Below are positions 13,020 through 24,168 of a stretch of 48,857 bases of DNA, piece after piece (the stretch's first letter is position 1; each line of letters starts with the position of its first letter). The notes beneath the pieces were generated by a model. The model was not told where the DNA came from. It worked only from the letters and a program-made list of their open reading frames with translations, and made no database searches. A program made the translations under genes and the position numbers. Source of the stretch: Saccoglossus kowalevskii (Eukaryota; Hemichordata; Enteropneusta; Harrimaniidae); the NCBI RefSeq assembly GCF_000003605.2, contig NW_003150758.1:283058-331914 (forward strand), given 5' to 3'.

Positions 13020-16000
13020 ATAATACATACCTAGTAATGTGTGAGTTAGTAATTCGCTGTGAGAATGTGAGTTGAACACATCAAGTGAGATGTAAAAGTG
13101 GAAATTATATCATACATAACGAAGTTTTACAAATTTCAAACATGACATCCCTATATTTAATTGGTGCGCATGTAAATAGATTGGGTTTAAAGCGGAGGGG
13201 TCGTCACCTGCGCACGCGCGGGATTTGAGTCCGAATCGTCGATAACAAGGAACGCTTAAAACGAGAAGGCTCATGGGCAGACTTTTGTTTATCAACAACC
13301 CGTCTGAAGCATGCGCAGGTGACGTGTTGTGATATTTAATATATTACTGAGATTGTTCGCATCGATTTATGGTCAACATTTTTGTTCAATCATATAGTCA
13401 CAATGGATATCAAAATTTAGTCATTTTTCCGAAAGTGTAAATGTAGGTTTCATACCACATTGTAGAAGTGGGTAGACGAGCATATAATATCACGGGTAAA
13501 TCAAGGTCATATGCATTTCAGAATTGCTGAATTAATATTGTGAATGCCAATATACATAAGTAGAAGTTAGAAACATAAGGATCACTGAACACATTGTGTC
13601 TCGTTACTCAATTCAAATTAAACACGTACAAATCAGAATTAGTTCACACCCGCACAAGAAGACCATCAGTACGAGATTGAACTTGGTCGGTGAATGTCTT
13701 CAACATCAAAACTGTTCATCAATCGAAATGAATCCTGCCTTGGCAACGTCTATGTATGATGAACAGTATAGTATCTATACTATAGTAACAGGAATTATGC
13801 CCGTAGGTATCTAGGGCTGGTGAGTATGTATTATGAGATACTCCAGTGAACACTGATTGGGAAATAAATTGTTCAAATCATTTACACATCAGTATATTTC
13901 AATACATGTATGACATCGCTATAGACATTAACTCGGTCATGATTAATATTTGAAAATAACAATTCATGTTCACGTATAGTTTCTGTGTGTTGGTTGAATG
14001 ATTAAGAATAGTGGAGTGCAACAATGCTTGTTGTCAAGGGCATTTCCGGACCAGAATGATATCGTGCACTGGCGGGGTGCGCAGAACGATAAATTGAAAC
14101 ATGCTTTGGACAAATTAAAGTGGAATGTTTCAAAATATGTTTGCGTAATTTTACTGAAATATAAATAAATAAATACCATTAGCAACTGGTGATTTTAATT
14201 TCAGGAACACTAATTTGGCACAAAGGTCTTTTCTAAAAAAAAAAACGTGGACTCACAATTATTTAAATGTAATTTATACTTTTTAAATTTACTGGATGCA
14301 TTCAAGGCATAGTGAACACATAATCACAGAACTAAGCTGTGTGTGGATGTTTGTGCTGAGATCGTCTTAAGCGTGTATTTGTTTATATACGTGTTTTTTC
14401 TATTTATCGTTATCGATCCCACCCAAGGAAAATAAACTAAAGAATTTATTATTTAATGATAATCATTTTATCAAATATGAATACCTGTAAAACTCATTCT
14501 TTTCATGCAATTCGTTTCGATGTTTACTTTTTTCTGAACGTACCTTGACCCGATCATATATATATGGCCTCAATAAATATTGCACAACATGCATATTTCA
14601 TATTTCCTCAACAAGTATCATATGCCCACGATACCCGATACGTGTTTTCGAGTGACGGAAATCATCTGATCATATTACGGTCAGACTAGGTCTGTATCTT
14701 TAACTTCGAACACACACTACTAGAAGTTATTATGAATTTGTTATGCCAAATTGTAAATATCACAGCTTTCAGTGAACACGAACTACACTTTTTTGGGTAG
14801 GAAATTTTCAATTCGGCAACCAAAACAAACAAAAGATTCCACTTTTTTTAGACATTATAGTGACTCCAAACATATACTGAATATACAATACAATCATGCT
14901 ATGGGTCACAATCGTACTTGTTGCTGTCATTGCTATTGGCACTGAGCGCTGACAATTTCCTAGAATGATATGAAAGCACTGTTCACAAACAACACATCTG
15001 AATTTGTTTTCCAGATATGACAAAAGAAAGTTGTCAAGTAACTCGAAGGTATGAATATGCAATTTGTATGTTTATCGGTTAAATATTCTAAATTCTATTT
15101 ACAAAATGGCGTAGAGATCAAGATGTCGGTAATGGCGCTTATACGCTTATATGTGCGGTATTCAGGCACTCAGGTGCATGCATATTTTGGCTGCAAAATA
15201 TTAATATAGAATGATAAAAAAATCAATAATAATACCCCGCTGTATAAAATATCACACACACTCTCTTAGGTATGGTTGATTTAAATTAACAATTTGTATA
15301 TTCGTCAGTGTCCATACACACATGATCTGCACCGTGGCTTGATAATGTACACTTTTATATTGTATTGCTGGAAAAGGTATATAAGCAAGTATTGTCACGT
15401 TTATATCAAACTATAGATCTTATTGCCACATTCAATAGTAATGATCGGTCCATTGCAATCCAGGACCCTTTTTATGGTATTATACACTTTACACTCTGAA
15501 TTCAGAATAAATTAAAACACATTGCTTGTCAAATATATGTAACACTTTAGCCGGAGTCCTGCGCGAGTAATCATTATAAATTGCTCACTATTTTGGATAT
15601 ATTAAAACAGCTGCATATTAAATCAATAATAATAAGTAGTTCAGGTTTTCTCAAAGAGACACTTAGTCCGATGTCTTTGTTTGCCGGTGCGGCGGACAGA
15701 TATCACGTTGATGGCGCAATCACGACAAGCAGTTTATCGTTGGCAAAGCACATATAGATACAAGAAAAATTGAAAACAGAATATTAAAATAAACATAATG
15801 TTATGGCATTCCAACATTTTATTCAAAGGGGTGAACTGTCGCGAAATTTTAAAAAGAAGAGATAAATAAATAATACTTCAAATTAAAAGAGAATAAAGAC
15901 AAGACCAGCGAAAATCCAATTTCCAAAACTCTATGAATGCAAACCCCCGCCACAGCCACAGATGTAGAGTACATATACCTTATTATAAATATGTTGTCTT

Positions 16001-16370
16001 ATGCATATGATCGTCCAGTTTGTTTGCGAAAAAAATATTAAATTAAGCTCGAATAGTTAATTCAGTTAGTATTTGTCTGAAGGTCAACCCCTTTTAATAA
16101 TGTCATCAACACTTGTAAATGTAAATCATAAACATAACTTTATGTCCGTCAGATCTGGTAAATATAGGTCTCCTAACTGCTTTACAGCAAGAACAACATG
16201 GCTGGCAGTACATTCACAAAGATCACATTCCCGCAGAATTCGCTCTATTAGTGTGAAAACACGACAGGCACTACTAAAAAAGTTCCCAAAAGAATCCAGA
16301 CCATATTCAGTCGGGAAAAGTTCACATTATACCTGGCACAGCAGTAGTAAAATAATGTAGTGTGTAGCTT
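13020..16370 (+). repeat. Segmental duplication, copy C
   Basis: Partner of copy B in the same orientation; offsets between matched anchors range from about 4.09 to 4.85 kb. It is longer than copy B because of insertions, one of them the TTAA-flanked element at 13187-13339. The best-preserved part is near the right end (16075-16200 versus 11615-11700). An open frame of 95 codons at 16073-16360 is not conserved as a protein in copy B. Confidence 0.8.
13187..13339. mobile_element. TTAA-flanked MITE with GC-rich terminal inverted repeats
   Basis: TTAA at 13187-13190 is followed by AGCGGAGGGG; the matching TTAA is at 13336-13339. A perfect 13-bp inverted repeat, CGTCACCTGCGCA at 13202-13214 and its complement at 13312-13324, lies just inside the ends. 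The outermost right end has drifted. The element is GC-rich compared with its surroundings. Copy B lacks this block between TTTAATTG (near 9060) and CATCGATTTA (near 9127), which supports insertion after the duplication. TTAA targets point to piggyBac or Kolobok-type transposition. Confidence 0.75.
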
Positions 16371-18157
16371 TGGCCTCCTGAGCCGTTGAATCTAACTACA
16401 TATATTTCTTTCCTACTTCCTATCTTCCTTTCTGACTGGACTTAATGTGAATGTAACCGACCAACCACCAACCAACCAAAACACACACTCATCCACCATT
16501 TGAATATACAAAAACAAGCAACAACGTCCTTTTCTTGACATTTATTCACTGTATGTGTGCTTTATGAATTGTGAAATTCACTGAACCGAATGCATATTCT
16601 AATTAATCAATTGAACAAAGGACATAAATCGCTAGGTCATTTAAATGTCAACAGTCCCAAATGAGCCATTGTTACTTCTAATCATGCAGACAGCATACCA
16701 CAATCTGTGTTTTTCAACAATAATCGGTGAAAGTGTCCGGCAATAATGTGCTGACCTTAGTGGTCATTTCTTATCTGGATATCGCGATACACTTGAGAAT
16801 TAATCCCATCAAATCGTTGTTTTAACGTCACTGCAAAGACAAATTGCTCTTATATTGCCTCAACAGGAAGCCATTCCAGTGGATTCTCACTTCACTGTGA
16901 TGGTTAACAAAAATTGTGGTAATCCTTGAAATTTCTCGAGAGTACACATTTGAATCTTCATTAAAGGTTATATTAACTTAGCAGTTACGTAACCACTTGG
17001 AGGTTACATCTAACGTAAATTGATTTTTAATACATTTTTTAATAAACAAGTCTTCTATGAGAGTAGGGTGAATTTTAATTCCTGAAAGAAGTCATTACAC
17101 GAGGAAACATATTCATTGGGGTAATCTCTCATGCCACAGCTTCAAGGCAGAGTTCAATTCAATATAGAACTTTAGATGTAAATATTTATAAAGAGTGATA
17201 CAAAACCCATGATACAACACCCATCTTTAATATTTTTAACATCGATTTATATATATATTATATGGTAGCTTGATTTCAGTTACTTCAAGTATATTAATTG
17301 TGTCACATCTGCAGAAAATCGGTTGAAGTTTTTGAATAAATCAGATGATGGAGATTTAAACTAGCTGCTATGAACGTGGTTATTATGTTCAGTTCAGAGT
17401 AAAAGATATAAATGTCTCAAAAACCTAACATTCCTCATCAATGTTGTCAATAATCGTTAAAAAATATAACCGTGTGTGTACGACACATTACCCAGACATA
17501 TTTAATAATAATGAAGTCACATGATACCCTTTTCCCCAGCAGTTATTTTGTACTATCACGGATTGGAGCAAATTCCGGCGCCAGACATTGCAATTGGCAA
17601 TTTCTTATCCATTATGCGTTGTTTTATTTCCAATTTCATGAATTGAAATAATATGTTATTTGAGGGTTATATATGAATATTTGTATAAAGTTCGGTGACA
17701 ACATTTGCTTAGTTAACACCTAAAATAAATTTTGCCTTTTGAAAATTATTAAATATAGCCGCAAAACTAAAAAGTGCTTCATATTTTTTGCACATTTTAA
17801 TGGTAATGTACACGATTGTCAAAACTTGCAGAAAATGTAAATTAGTAATTTGTATCATTGACGGGATATAAGGCCTGCTTACAGGAATATCGTGCGCCCC
17901 CATACACGTGCATATACATTCGTTTACTTAGCAGTATATAAAACGGTCTTCCAATAATGTGTTGTGCAGTCATGTATACATCATCACATAATTTAAATAA
18001 ATATCGAAACATAGAAATACCTATGAAATAAGTATGACTGTTATAATCCAGGTTATTTTCATGAAATCGCAACTGCATATGACATTATGTAAATTTATTT
18101 TTATAAAAACAATGACCAAAACGTTGAACACATTTAACAGGGTATATTGGATACATA
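16371..18157. other. AT-rich non-coding stretch
   Basis: No domain-bearing open frame, RNA gene or bounded element recognised. Short frames near 17709-18078 on the minus strand overlap one another and have no support. Confidence 0.5.
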
Positions 18158-18520
18158 TCAAACACCCTGTGTTCTTACCAAATCGTTGTAACGATTACAC
18201 ACACGTGCGCGCCATATTGAACAGGGTTTTAAGATTTGTATATATACTATGCGATGACGACGGCGTTAATGAGAATCTGTGCCGCATATACCTTTCTCTC
18301 GAACAACTCGGCCAGTAGTACAGTAACAAATTGATGAACATTTCTGTGCACATTACGTTGAAAGATAATCTACATTAAGTTTTATGCTTAAGGCGAACGC
18401 TTTTAATAGACTCATTTCCGCGACATGGGCTAATGGAGTAAGTAAGGTTAGTGCGACACGTAATTATCTTAGTTTGGTCAACTTGAGATTGTATACTTGC
18501 GGTCAGGGGTATCTTGAACA
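18158..18520 (+). repeat. Dispersed duplicated segment, uninterrupted copy
   Basis: Shares with 18999-20075 the blocks TGTGTTCTT.CCAAATCGTTGTAA, CGCGCCATATT, a block containing GTGCACATTACGTTGAAAGATAATCTACA, AAGGCGAACG, TTTTAATAG and GGTATCT.GAACAATA. It is continuous at 18217-18221 (TTGAA), exactly where the other copy carries about 790 bp of inserted sequence. It has about 85 bp near 18418-18500 that the other copy lacks. Confidence 0.85.
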
Positions 18521-18998
18521 ATAATCCTTCAGCTTAATTTCAATTTTTGTGTTTAGTTTCATTTTAGGATGTTAAATAGCATATAGAAATTGTCGTTCGT
18601 TGTGTATATATTTATGGCAATCCAAAATAGTGAATGACGACAAACTGTGTTTCAAACAGGGTATATAAAATTCAGTTTTTTTTTAATTGTAGTCACCTGG
18701 TTTTTTTTTATATTCTGTATGCGTTCAGAAAAGGCGCTATGAAGCGCTTGTTGACGGGTGCTTAGTTATTGACAAACATATTCAATGAAAGGTACGCTTC
18801 TGTAGAGTTTGTTCAGAGATTATCACTTTCGAACAAGGTCAAACATTTTTATTGAATGTACAAAGCTATACTTAGGTATTAATATTGTGAACCACGTACA
18901 GGGAATTGCGGGAATCTTTGCGAAATCGTCATAAGTGAAATGGTAAAGGATGTGGATTTAATTAGACAAATCATAAAAAGATTGAATATAATAGTGAA
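18521..18998. other. Spacer between the two duplicated segments
   Basis: T-runs and AT-rich sequence. A minus-strand open frame (18879-19184) runs into the repeat and insertion that follow and has no support as a gene. Confidence 0.5.
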
Positions 18999-19060
18999 AC
19001 AAAACAGTGTGTGTTCTTTCCAAATCGTTGTAAGAACTACACACATACACGCGCGCCATA

Positions 19061-19367
19061 TTAAAGCGCGGTAGTCGGCGCGCTGCGCATGTGCGAGATA
19101 TATGGGTCTCATATAAACAAAGATGGTGACTTTGACTGTTGCGCAGATCAACGAGTAAGAACTGGGGCGTTTTCCATGCTTCAATTAGGTAATTTTCATG
19201 TTATTCGAAGGTATCGAAGTAGTCACCGAAGGTAATCAATGCAAGTCGCGCCAGGTCAAACTTCATACTTGTGATTTCCATTTGAAGAGCGCATTGGATT
19301 GTGGGAAAATCAATGTTTATCAACACAAATGTGGCACATGCGCAGCGCGACGACTACCGTGCTTTAA
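19061..19367. mobile_element. TTAA-flanked MITE, second member of the 13.2-kb family
   Basis: TTAA at 19061-19064 and 19364-19367 flank an element whose ends are inverted repeats of about 30 bp with two mismatches: left AGCGCGGTAGTCGGCGCGC from 19065, right ending CGACTACCGTGCT at 19363. The ends resemble those of 13187-13339 (TTAAAGCG, a GG..GTCG block, CTGCGCA). The right interior also matches (TGTTTATCAACA followed by CATGCGCAG in both). It has no coding capacity for a transposase, so it would have to be mobilised by another element's enzyme. Confidence 0.85.
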
Positions 19368-19856
19368 GTTAGAAGGCTACACATGAATGCAAAAACCCAG
19401 AATTTATTCATTTCCAGTAAATTGTACTTGTACATTATAAGGATAATGACATCAACGATATTGGGGGTCACCTGCTCAATTTTCGGAAAATTAAGATGTT
19501 ACTTTAGTGGGTAGTGGCAATTTTGTCAGTATTATTATAATAACGCTTTTACCATAGGACTCTATGGCAGAAATATTAAGCCATATCTGTCTCAAATCAT
19601 ACATTATTTGGTGACATAGGCTGACGGGGTACTTATTGTTGTCCTAAGTTATTTAAAATAACTGGGTTCTAAAAATAGCGATTTTTGAAAAATATTGGGA
19701 TATGTTTCTCAAAATACGTCACTGTAACACACAAAATAATTGTATTTCATGGTGCCATGGGCCAATATCTTCATGATTTAACCTAATAGACCAATGACAC
19801 AGCCATGCGATTTATGACCAACTTTCTCCAAAATTATGAGTAGGATTCTACCTTAA
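19364..19856. mobile_element. Second TTAA-flanked insertion abutting the first
   Basis: A 485-bp block between TTAA 19364-19367 and TTAA 19853-19856. The ends are weakly inverted: GTTAGAAGGCTAC on the left and, read on the other strand, GGTAGAATCCTAC on the right (10 of 13). It is absent from the uninterrupted copy at 18217. Either two elements inserted in tandem sharing one TTAA, or the first inserted at the edge of the second. No transposase ORF. Confidence 0.6.
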
Positions 19857-20075
19857 ACAAGATTTCAAGATGTGTTTATGTACGAGGAAGACGTCGACAA
19901 TGAACATCTATGCAGCATATACTTTTCCTTTGAACAAATCACGCATTAGTACAGTACAAAAAATGATTGACATTTCTGTGCACATTACGTTGAAAGATAA
20001 TCTACACCAGCTTAAGTGTTATGATTAAGGCGAACGTTTTTAATAGCTTCATTTCAAGGGTATCTCGAACAATAT

Positions 20076-22051
20076 TCATAAAGTTATAAAAATTGTTACT
20101 TTAAGACTGTGCTTTGTTTGGCCAATTTTCGTTAAGCATACATTACGCTGACTGATCAGTGAAATTGTGCGTATAGAGCCCGCAACGAGTGTTAACAGCA
20201 TATTCAAAGATCAAAAAGATCGTACGGTGGCGCCCTTTAATAACCGAAATAACGCACGCAGCATGAATATTCAAAAATAGACAGATTGAATAGCATATTT
20301 ATTATTTTAAGTTGTAAGGCCAATTAAATGTTTAAATTCGCTTTGCCGTCATTTACCACCGATTATATTATATTAACATCAAATTTTAACTACTATTTTA
20401 ATCAACAAAACCTTGTGCGGTCACTGATCGCCAAAGGGACAGGACAACGAAAATCAACTCACCGTTTAATTACGTATCTGAATTTAGTTTTTTACAACAT
20501 CGTGTCACAAACAATACAGTTTGGGCCGAGTCTATAGCTTATTGTGGTGTTAAAATAATGAACGGTAATCGTCATGCACACGTGGTTCAAACTTGAATTT
20601 TCAAACCTTTAATAAAAATAACACATACAAAACTCCTGGTGTAAAGCCTGGTCACTTAAAAAAATACGTTGTAACGAATTAATTATTACATAACAAGCGA
20701 GTGGTAGCTTTCTTTGTAAACATAATGCGAATATAGACGTTAGATGTATTCACAATCCAAAAATCGTTGAATCACACATACCACACCTAAACGTCATTTA
20801 CTGTCATGAAAAGATAGAAACATGTACGCTACAAATATTTTTTGTTTTATCATTGAATAGTAATGTTACAACTGCAATTAAACACTAAAATCGATGTTTA
20901 ATTAATTTGGGTGAATATGTTTTAAAATAGGACAACTAAAAGTTTCCAAATCTGGATAAAATTGAATATATATCCAAAACTCGATAATTCAACAAATTAT
21001 GAATATTAAAGTAGACAAAACAAAACAAATGCTACCATCATACTATGAGGTTATTCACAAAATACCGAAATTTACGTCCGAGTTTACGAGTGTATCGTAC
21101 AGCAAAGGTATTGTCCAAGACGCAATTTACGGGGATGAAAATTCCGGTATTTTGTGTACAACCTTATTATTAGACGCCTTTTGTAGACTGAAACAATAAC
21201 AAATCAAAACAGAGCAGTCTGAAGTTGCCTTTACGCTGTGTTCGGGTTGTGCCTGACAAAACTCTTTTGCATAACATCTGGAATGTTGCTTCGGCTTCAC
21301 CATCCCCAACACTGCTTGTTGTCTGCTTTTTCAATCTCAAATAAACTGCGAGGATGGAGAAATATCTGAGATTACGTAAACTCAATAATTATTGTCTGTG
21401 GTATTCACCTATTATAAACAGAGAACGATCGAAAGCATTAACGTTCGAGCATTTTGAAATACGAGGAATGTTAAACGTGTCTATATTGTACATACTGGCA
21501 TTGTTAATTACATCACTAACATAGCCAGGTTCCACACCTGTATGTGCCTACATCTTACCTACCACGATACCTTGGACATTTCCTTAGTTTCCATTACGGC
21601 ATTGATGTAAACCCTAACGTTGTCCCACATCATTTTCATCATTGTCCCTACGGTCGTTAACTTTATCAACTTTTTGGCCTAATGTGTCAAATCAAGGTGA
21701 TTTATATGTTTATTTTATTTCGTTAACTGCACTCTTGAAGACCATTACACGATTTTCGTAATTCAACTTGCTTAGTTTTTATATCATGCAATTTACAATA
21801 GTCTACAGTTGCTCAAGCAATTCAGATAGCATGCACTCCATAACCTTCAGTAAGTCAGCTACAAGACCTGGGTTCACATAGTTTTTTTTATCCATGTACA
21901 AAATGAGTTTATCAGTTTAAAAATAGTGTTTTTTGACAAACGAAGTTAATACTACAACAACAACAACAGCACCACGATGACTAAACACGTGACACCTCTG
22001 TATTATTAGGTACTGTGATTAGATGCTTTGTTTTGTTAGATCGAATCGCGC
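20076..22051. other. AT-rich non-coding stretch with unsupported open frames
   Basis: Minus-strand frames at 21127-21385 (61 and 71 codons, overlapping) and a plus frame at 20999-21199 have no recognised domain. I see no splice chain linking them to a gene. Confidence 0.45.
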
Positions 22052-22111
22052 CTAATGAGCAACTAGTGCGCATGCACCAGTCAGTAATGTGGTTCTAGTT
22101 GCCGCCATCTT
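22052..22111 (-). promoter_or_regulatory. Promoter-like cluster: YY1-type and NRF1-type motifs plus a short ORF
   Basis: On the minus strand AAGATGGCGGC (22111-22101) matches a YY1 start-site element exactly. TGCGCATGCACC on the plus strand (22067-22078) is one or two bases from an NRF1 site. The ATG inside the YY1 motif opens an 18-codon frame (22108-22052). This is the architecture of a metazoan housekeeping promoter, much like the one at HERC1, but I find no following gene on the minus strand. It may be an orphan promoter, a non-coding RNA start or part of a repeat. Confidence 0.3.
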
Positions 22112-22939
22112 TGGTCCGTGTCTCAATAAAGGAAAAATCCGCTTACAACCTAGTGTAGTTTATCTTTATACCAAAGGTGTGTAATATCTACAAATTTCAA
22201 TTTCAGTGACAGTTTTAAGGGTTTACTTCGCTCTTTTGAGTGAACACAAAATCGATTTTTGATAAATTTATTATGAGCCACGCTCAGCGTTATATTGTGG
22301 ACGTGATTTTCACACATGATATTTGTAATATGTGTTTACTAGTGATTGATTTGAGGCATGTACGATGCATTGTATCTGATTACGTTCGTATTGTGTGAAG
22401 TGGTGCAGATAAAATTTTCAAGTTTAAATAAACATTGAGTACTCCTTCAAGACCATATTTGAGTTTAGAGTTTACGTTAAATAAACCTTCTTGCTGATGG
22501 CAAGTCTACAAGTGAAATAAAGTTCAAGTTGTTGTTGCGGATAGTTGTAAGGCGCTGTCAATTTAAAGCTTTTACATTAAACTATGTTGCCTCGGTCACA
22601 ACTGCCGTAGGACCAAATAGACTGAATGAACACGTTCAGAGGTGTGTCAAAAAACGTTACACAACAAGGATTTCTTCACGTTTCACCAGAAGCTAAGTTC
22701 ATTCCCATTTTCATTCAAAAATAAAACGACAAGCAGAACATAATAACTAGGGTGTAAGTAGTCATGGAGTAGGGATGACTGATGAAATCAGTAGTTTATT
22801 GATTGGAGTCAAATTGGCAAACACTATATTGGTGAAATGGCTGTTCGGTGTATCACAACAGAAAATTAAAAGCCACCAGTAAAACACTTTCTAAGTTTAT
22901 ATATCAGTTTACAACCAAAACAAGCACTTATTCCGACCT
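22112..22939. other. Non-coding stretch
   Basis: AT-rich sequence with no frame, RNA gene or element end that I can support. Confidence 0.5.
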
Positions 22940-23935
22940 AAGCGAGCACCATGTTGGGTGAATCTCAAGTGATGGGCTGTTCTGCAGATTTTCTAGTTGA
23001 GAAGATTGAAAAATATGGTAAACATGGGAATGCCAGTCATGATAATTCTAAGCTGGAATACAGAAGAGTACCTGGTGGCAGCTGAGATGATGCAGAATAT
23101 ATACTTCACAGACTGTGACCATGGAATTGGAAGGTTATATCTTTTTGGGGATAACTGTGGTACAGTGAGGGTTGGGGTATGTTTAGCACAGGCTTTAAAT
23201 CCATTGGCAAGGAATCACCCTATACAGTGACAAAACTGATACTAGAAGATATACATACTATTGACATTGACATACTATTGGGGAACCAACCAATTTCTCA
23301 CAGTCAGGAGTCAATTATTTTAAACGGTTTTAGAGTTGAGTGTTGTTCCTCTGTTTTGCAATATGTGCAGTTCACATTGCGCATATAGTCTTGACACTTG
23401 TTCCTGTATATGTGCTATTAGAATATTTGCTGCTGAAAGAGGTCCAGTACATAAGCTGGTATCTGATAATGAGACCAACCTATTTAGTGCACAATGTGAG
23501 TTTTGTGGCGGAGGTTGAGAAGTGGAACCAATCATGTATTCATTCTGCTTGGCGACAAATACACTATGAATTCAACTTTCCATATTCTTCCCATGATGGA
23601 GTTTGCGAAAGGCTAATTAGGTTAGTACAGAGTCCAACTTGATGATGAAGAGTTGCAAAGCGTCATGACAGAAGCAATAATCAACTGTAGGCCAAATGAT
23701 GCTGCAGATCTTCAGCCACAAACACCTGTTCATATTTTACGGTTGAAGCCAGGAAATACTCAAATAATAATTTGAGTATCTACCTTGTTTTCAGGAACAA
23801 CAGAAATGAATAAAGTCTCAGCAAAACACCATACAGTGGGACATTGTGTTGGTGTCATTGGAAGCTTGTCAGCTTATGGAATTTTTTCTGACAAGTATGT
23901 TACCAGATGGCATTCACTTTAACAAATTGTAATTT
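22940..23935 (+). pseudogene. Decayed BEL/Pao-like LTR retrotransposon fragment (integrase region)
   Basis: From about 23335 to 23770 the plus strand keeps, in shifting frames, the order of motifs typical of BEL/Pao integrases: a hydrophobic strand, an LDT-type stretch, SDNETN around the second catalytic Asp (near 23465-23482), a G-rich segment ending in a stop, a block around GVCERLIR with the catalytic Glu region (23600-23622), and a downstream DEELQ plus NCRP region (23645-23695). At least two frame changes and one stop break it. The upstream part (22940-23330) is coding-like but unrecognised. No LTRs, reverse transcriptase or gag were found. It cannot be active. Confidence 0.6.
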
Positions 23936-24021
23936 GTCTCTGTGTCATCCCTGCAATTGGATTATCTTCATGGCTTATAATATGTTGAAGTAAATGCTGC
24001 TGCTTAGTCTCGTTATCACAG

Positions 24022-24168
24022 GGTGCACCTGCACAACCTTCTTATCTGCTACAACATCAGTCAAGTACACCGCAAATGTTTGCAGAAACTGTAGCTCTGA
24101 TTCAACAGTCTACTTCAGCATTACTTGAAGGCATTAAGACATTCATCAATCAAGCAAAGTCTATGCAG
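24022..24168 (+). other. Exon-like block of unknown gene (49 codons)
   Basis: An open 147-bp segment is preceded by TTATCACAG and followed by GTAGGT, a plausible acceptor and donor pair, and is in phase 0 at both sides. The peptide is rich in Gln, Ser and Ala, with an amphipathic stretch (ETVALIQQSTSALLEGIKTF). I recognise no family. It follows the retroelement remnant, so it may be part of it or an exon of a decayed host gene. No partner exons could be joined with confidence. Confidence 0.3.

Larger units (their letters stand above)
18999..20075 (+). repeat. Dispersed duplicated segment, copy interrupted by insertions
   Basis: Left part 18999-19064 and right part 19853-20075 align with 18158-18220 and 18217-18520. 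The inserted sequence between them (19065-19852) is bracketed by TTAA at 19061-19064 and 19853-19856, which corresponds to TTGA in the uninterrupted copy. Confidence 0.85.

Noticed and set aside
16073-16360. 95-codon frame in segmental copy C
   Set aside because: The matching part of copy B has indels that destroy any common frame, so protein constraint is not supported.
21127-21385. Two overlapping minus-strand frames of 61 and 71 codons
   Set aside because: No domain, no partner exons, and both frames are open over the same bases, which argues against coding constraint.
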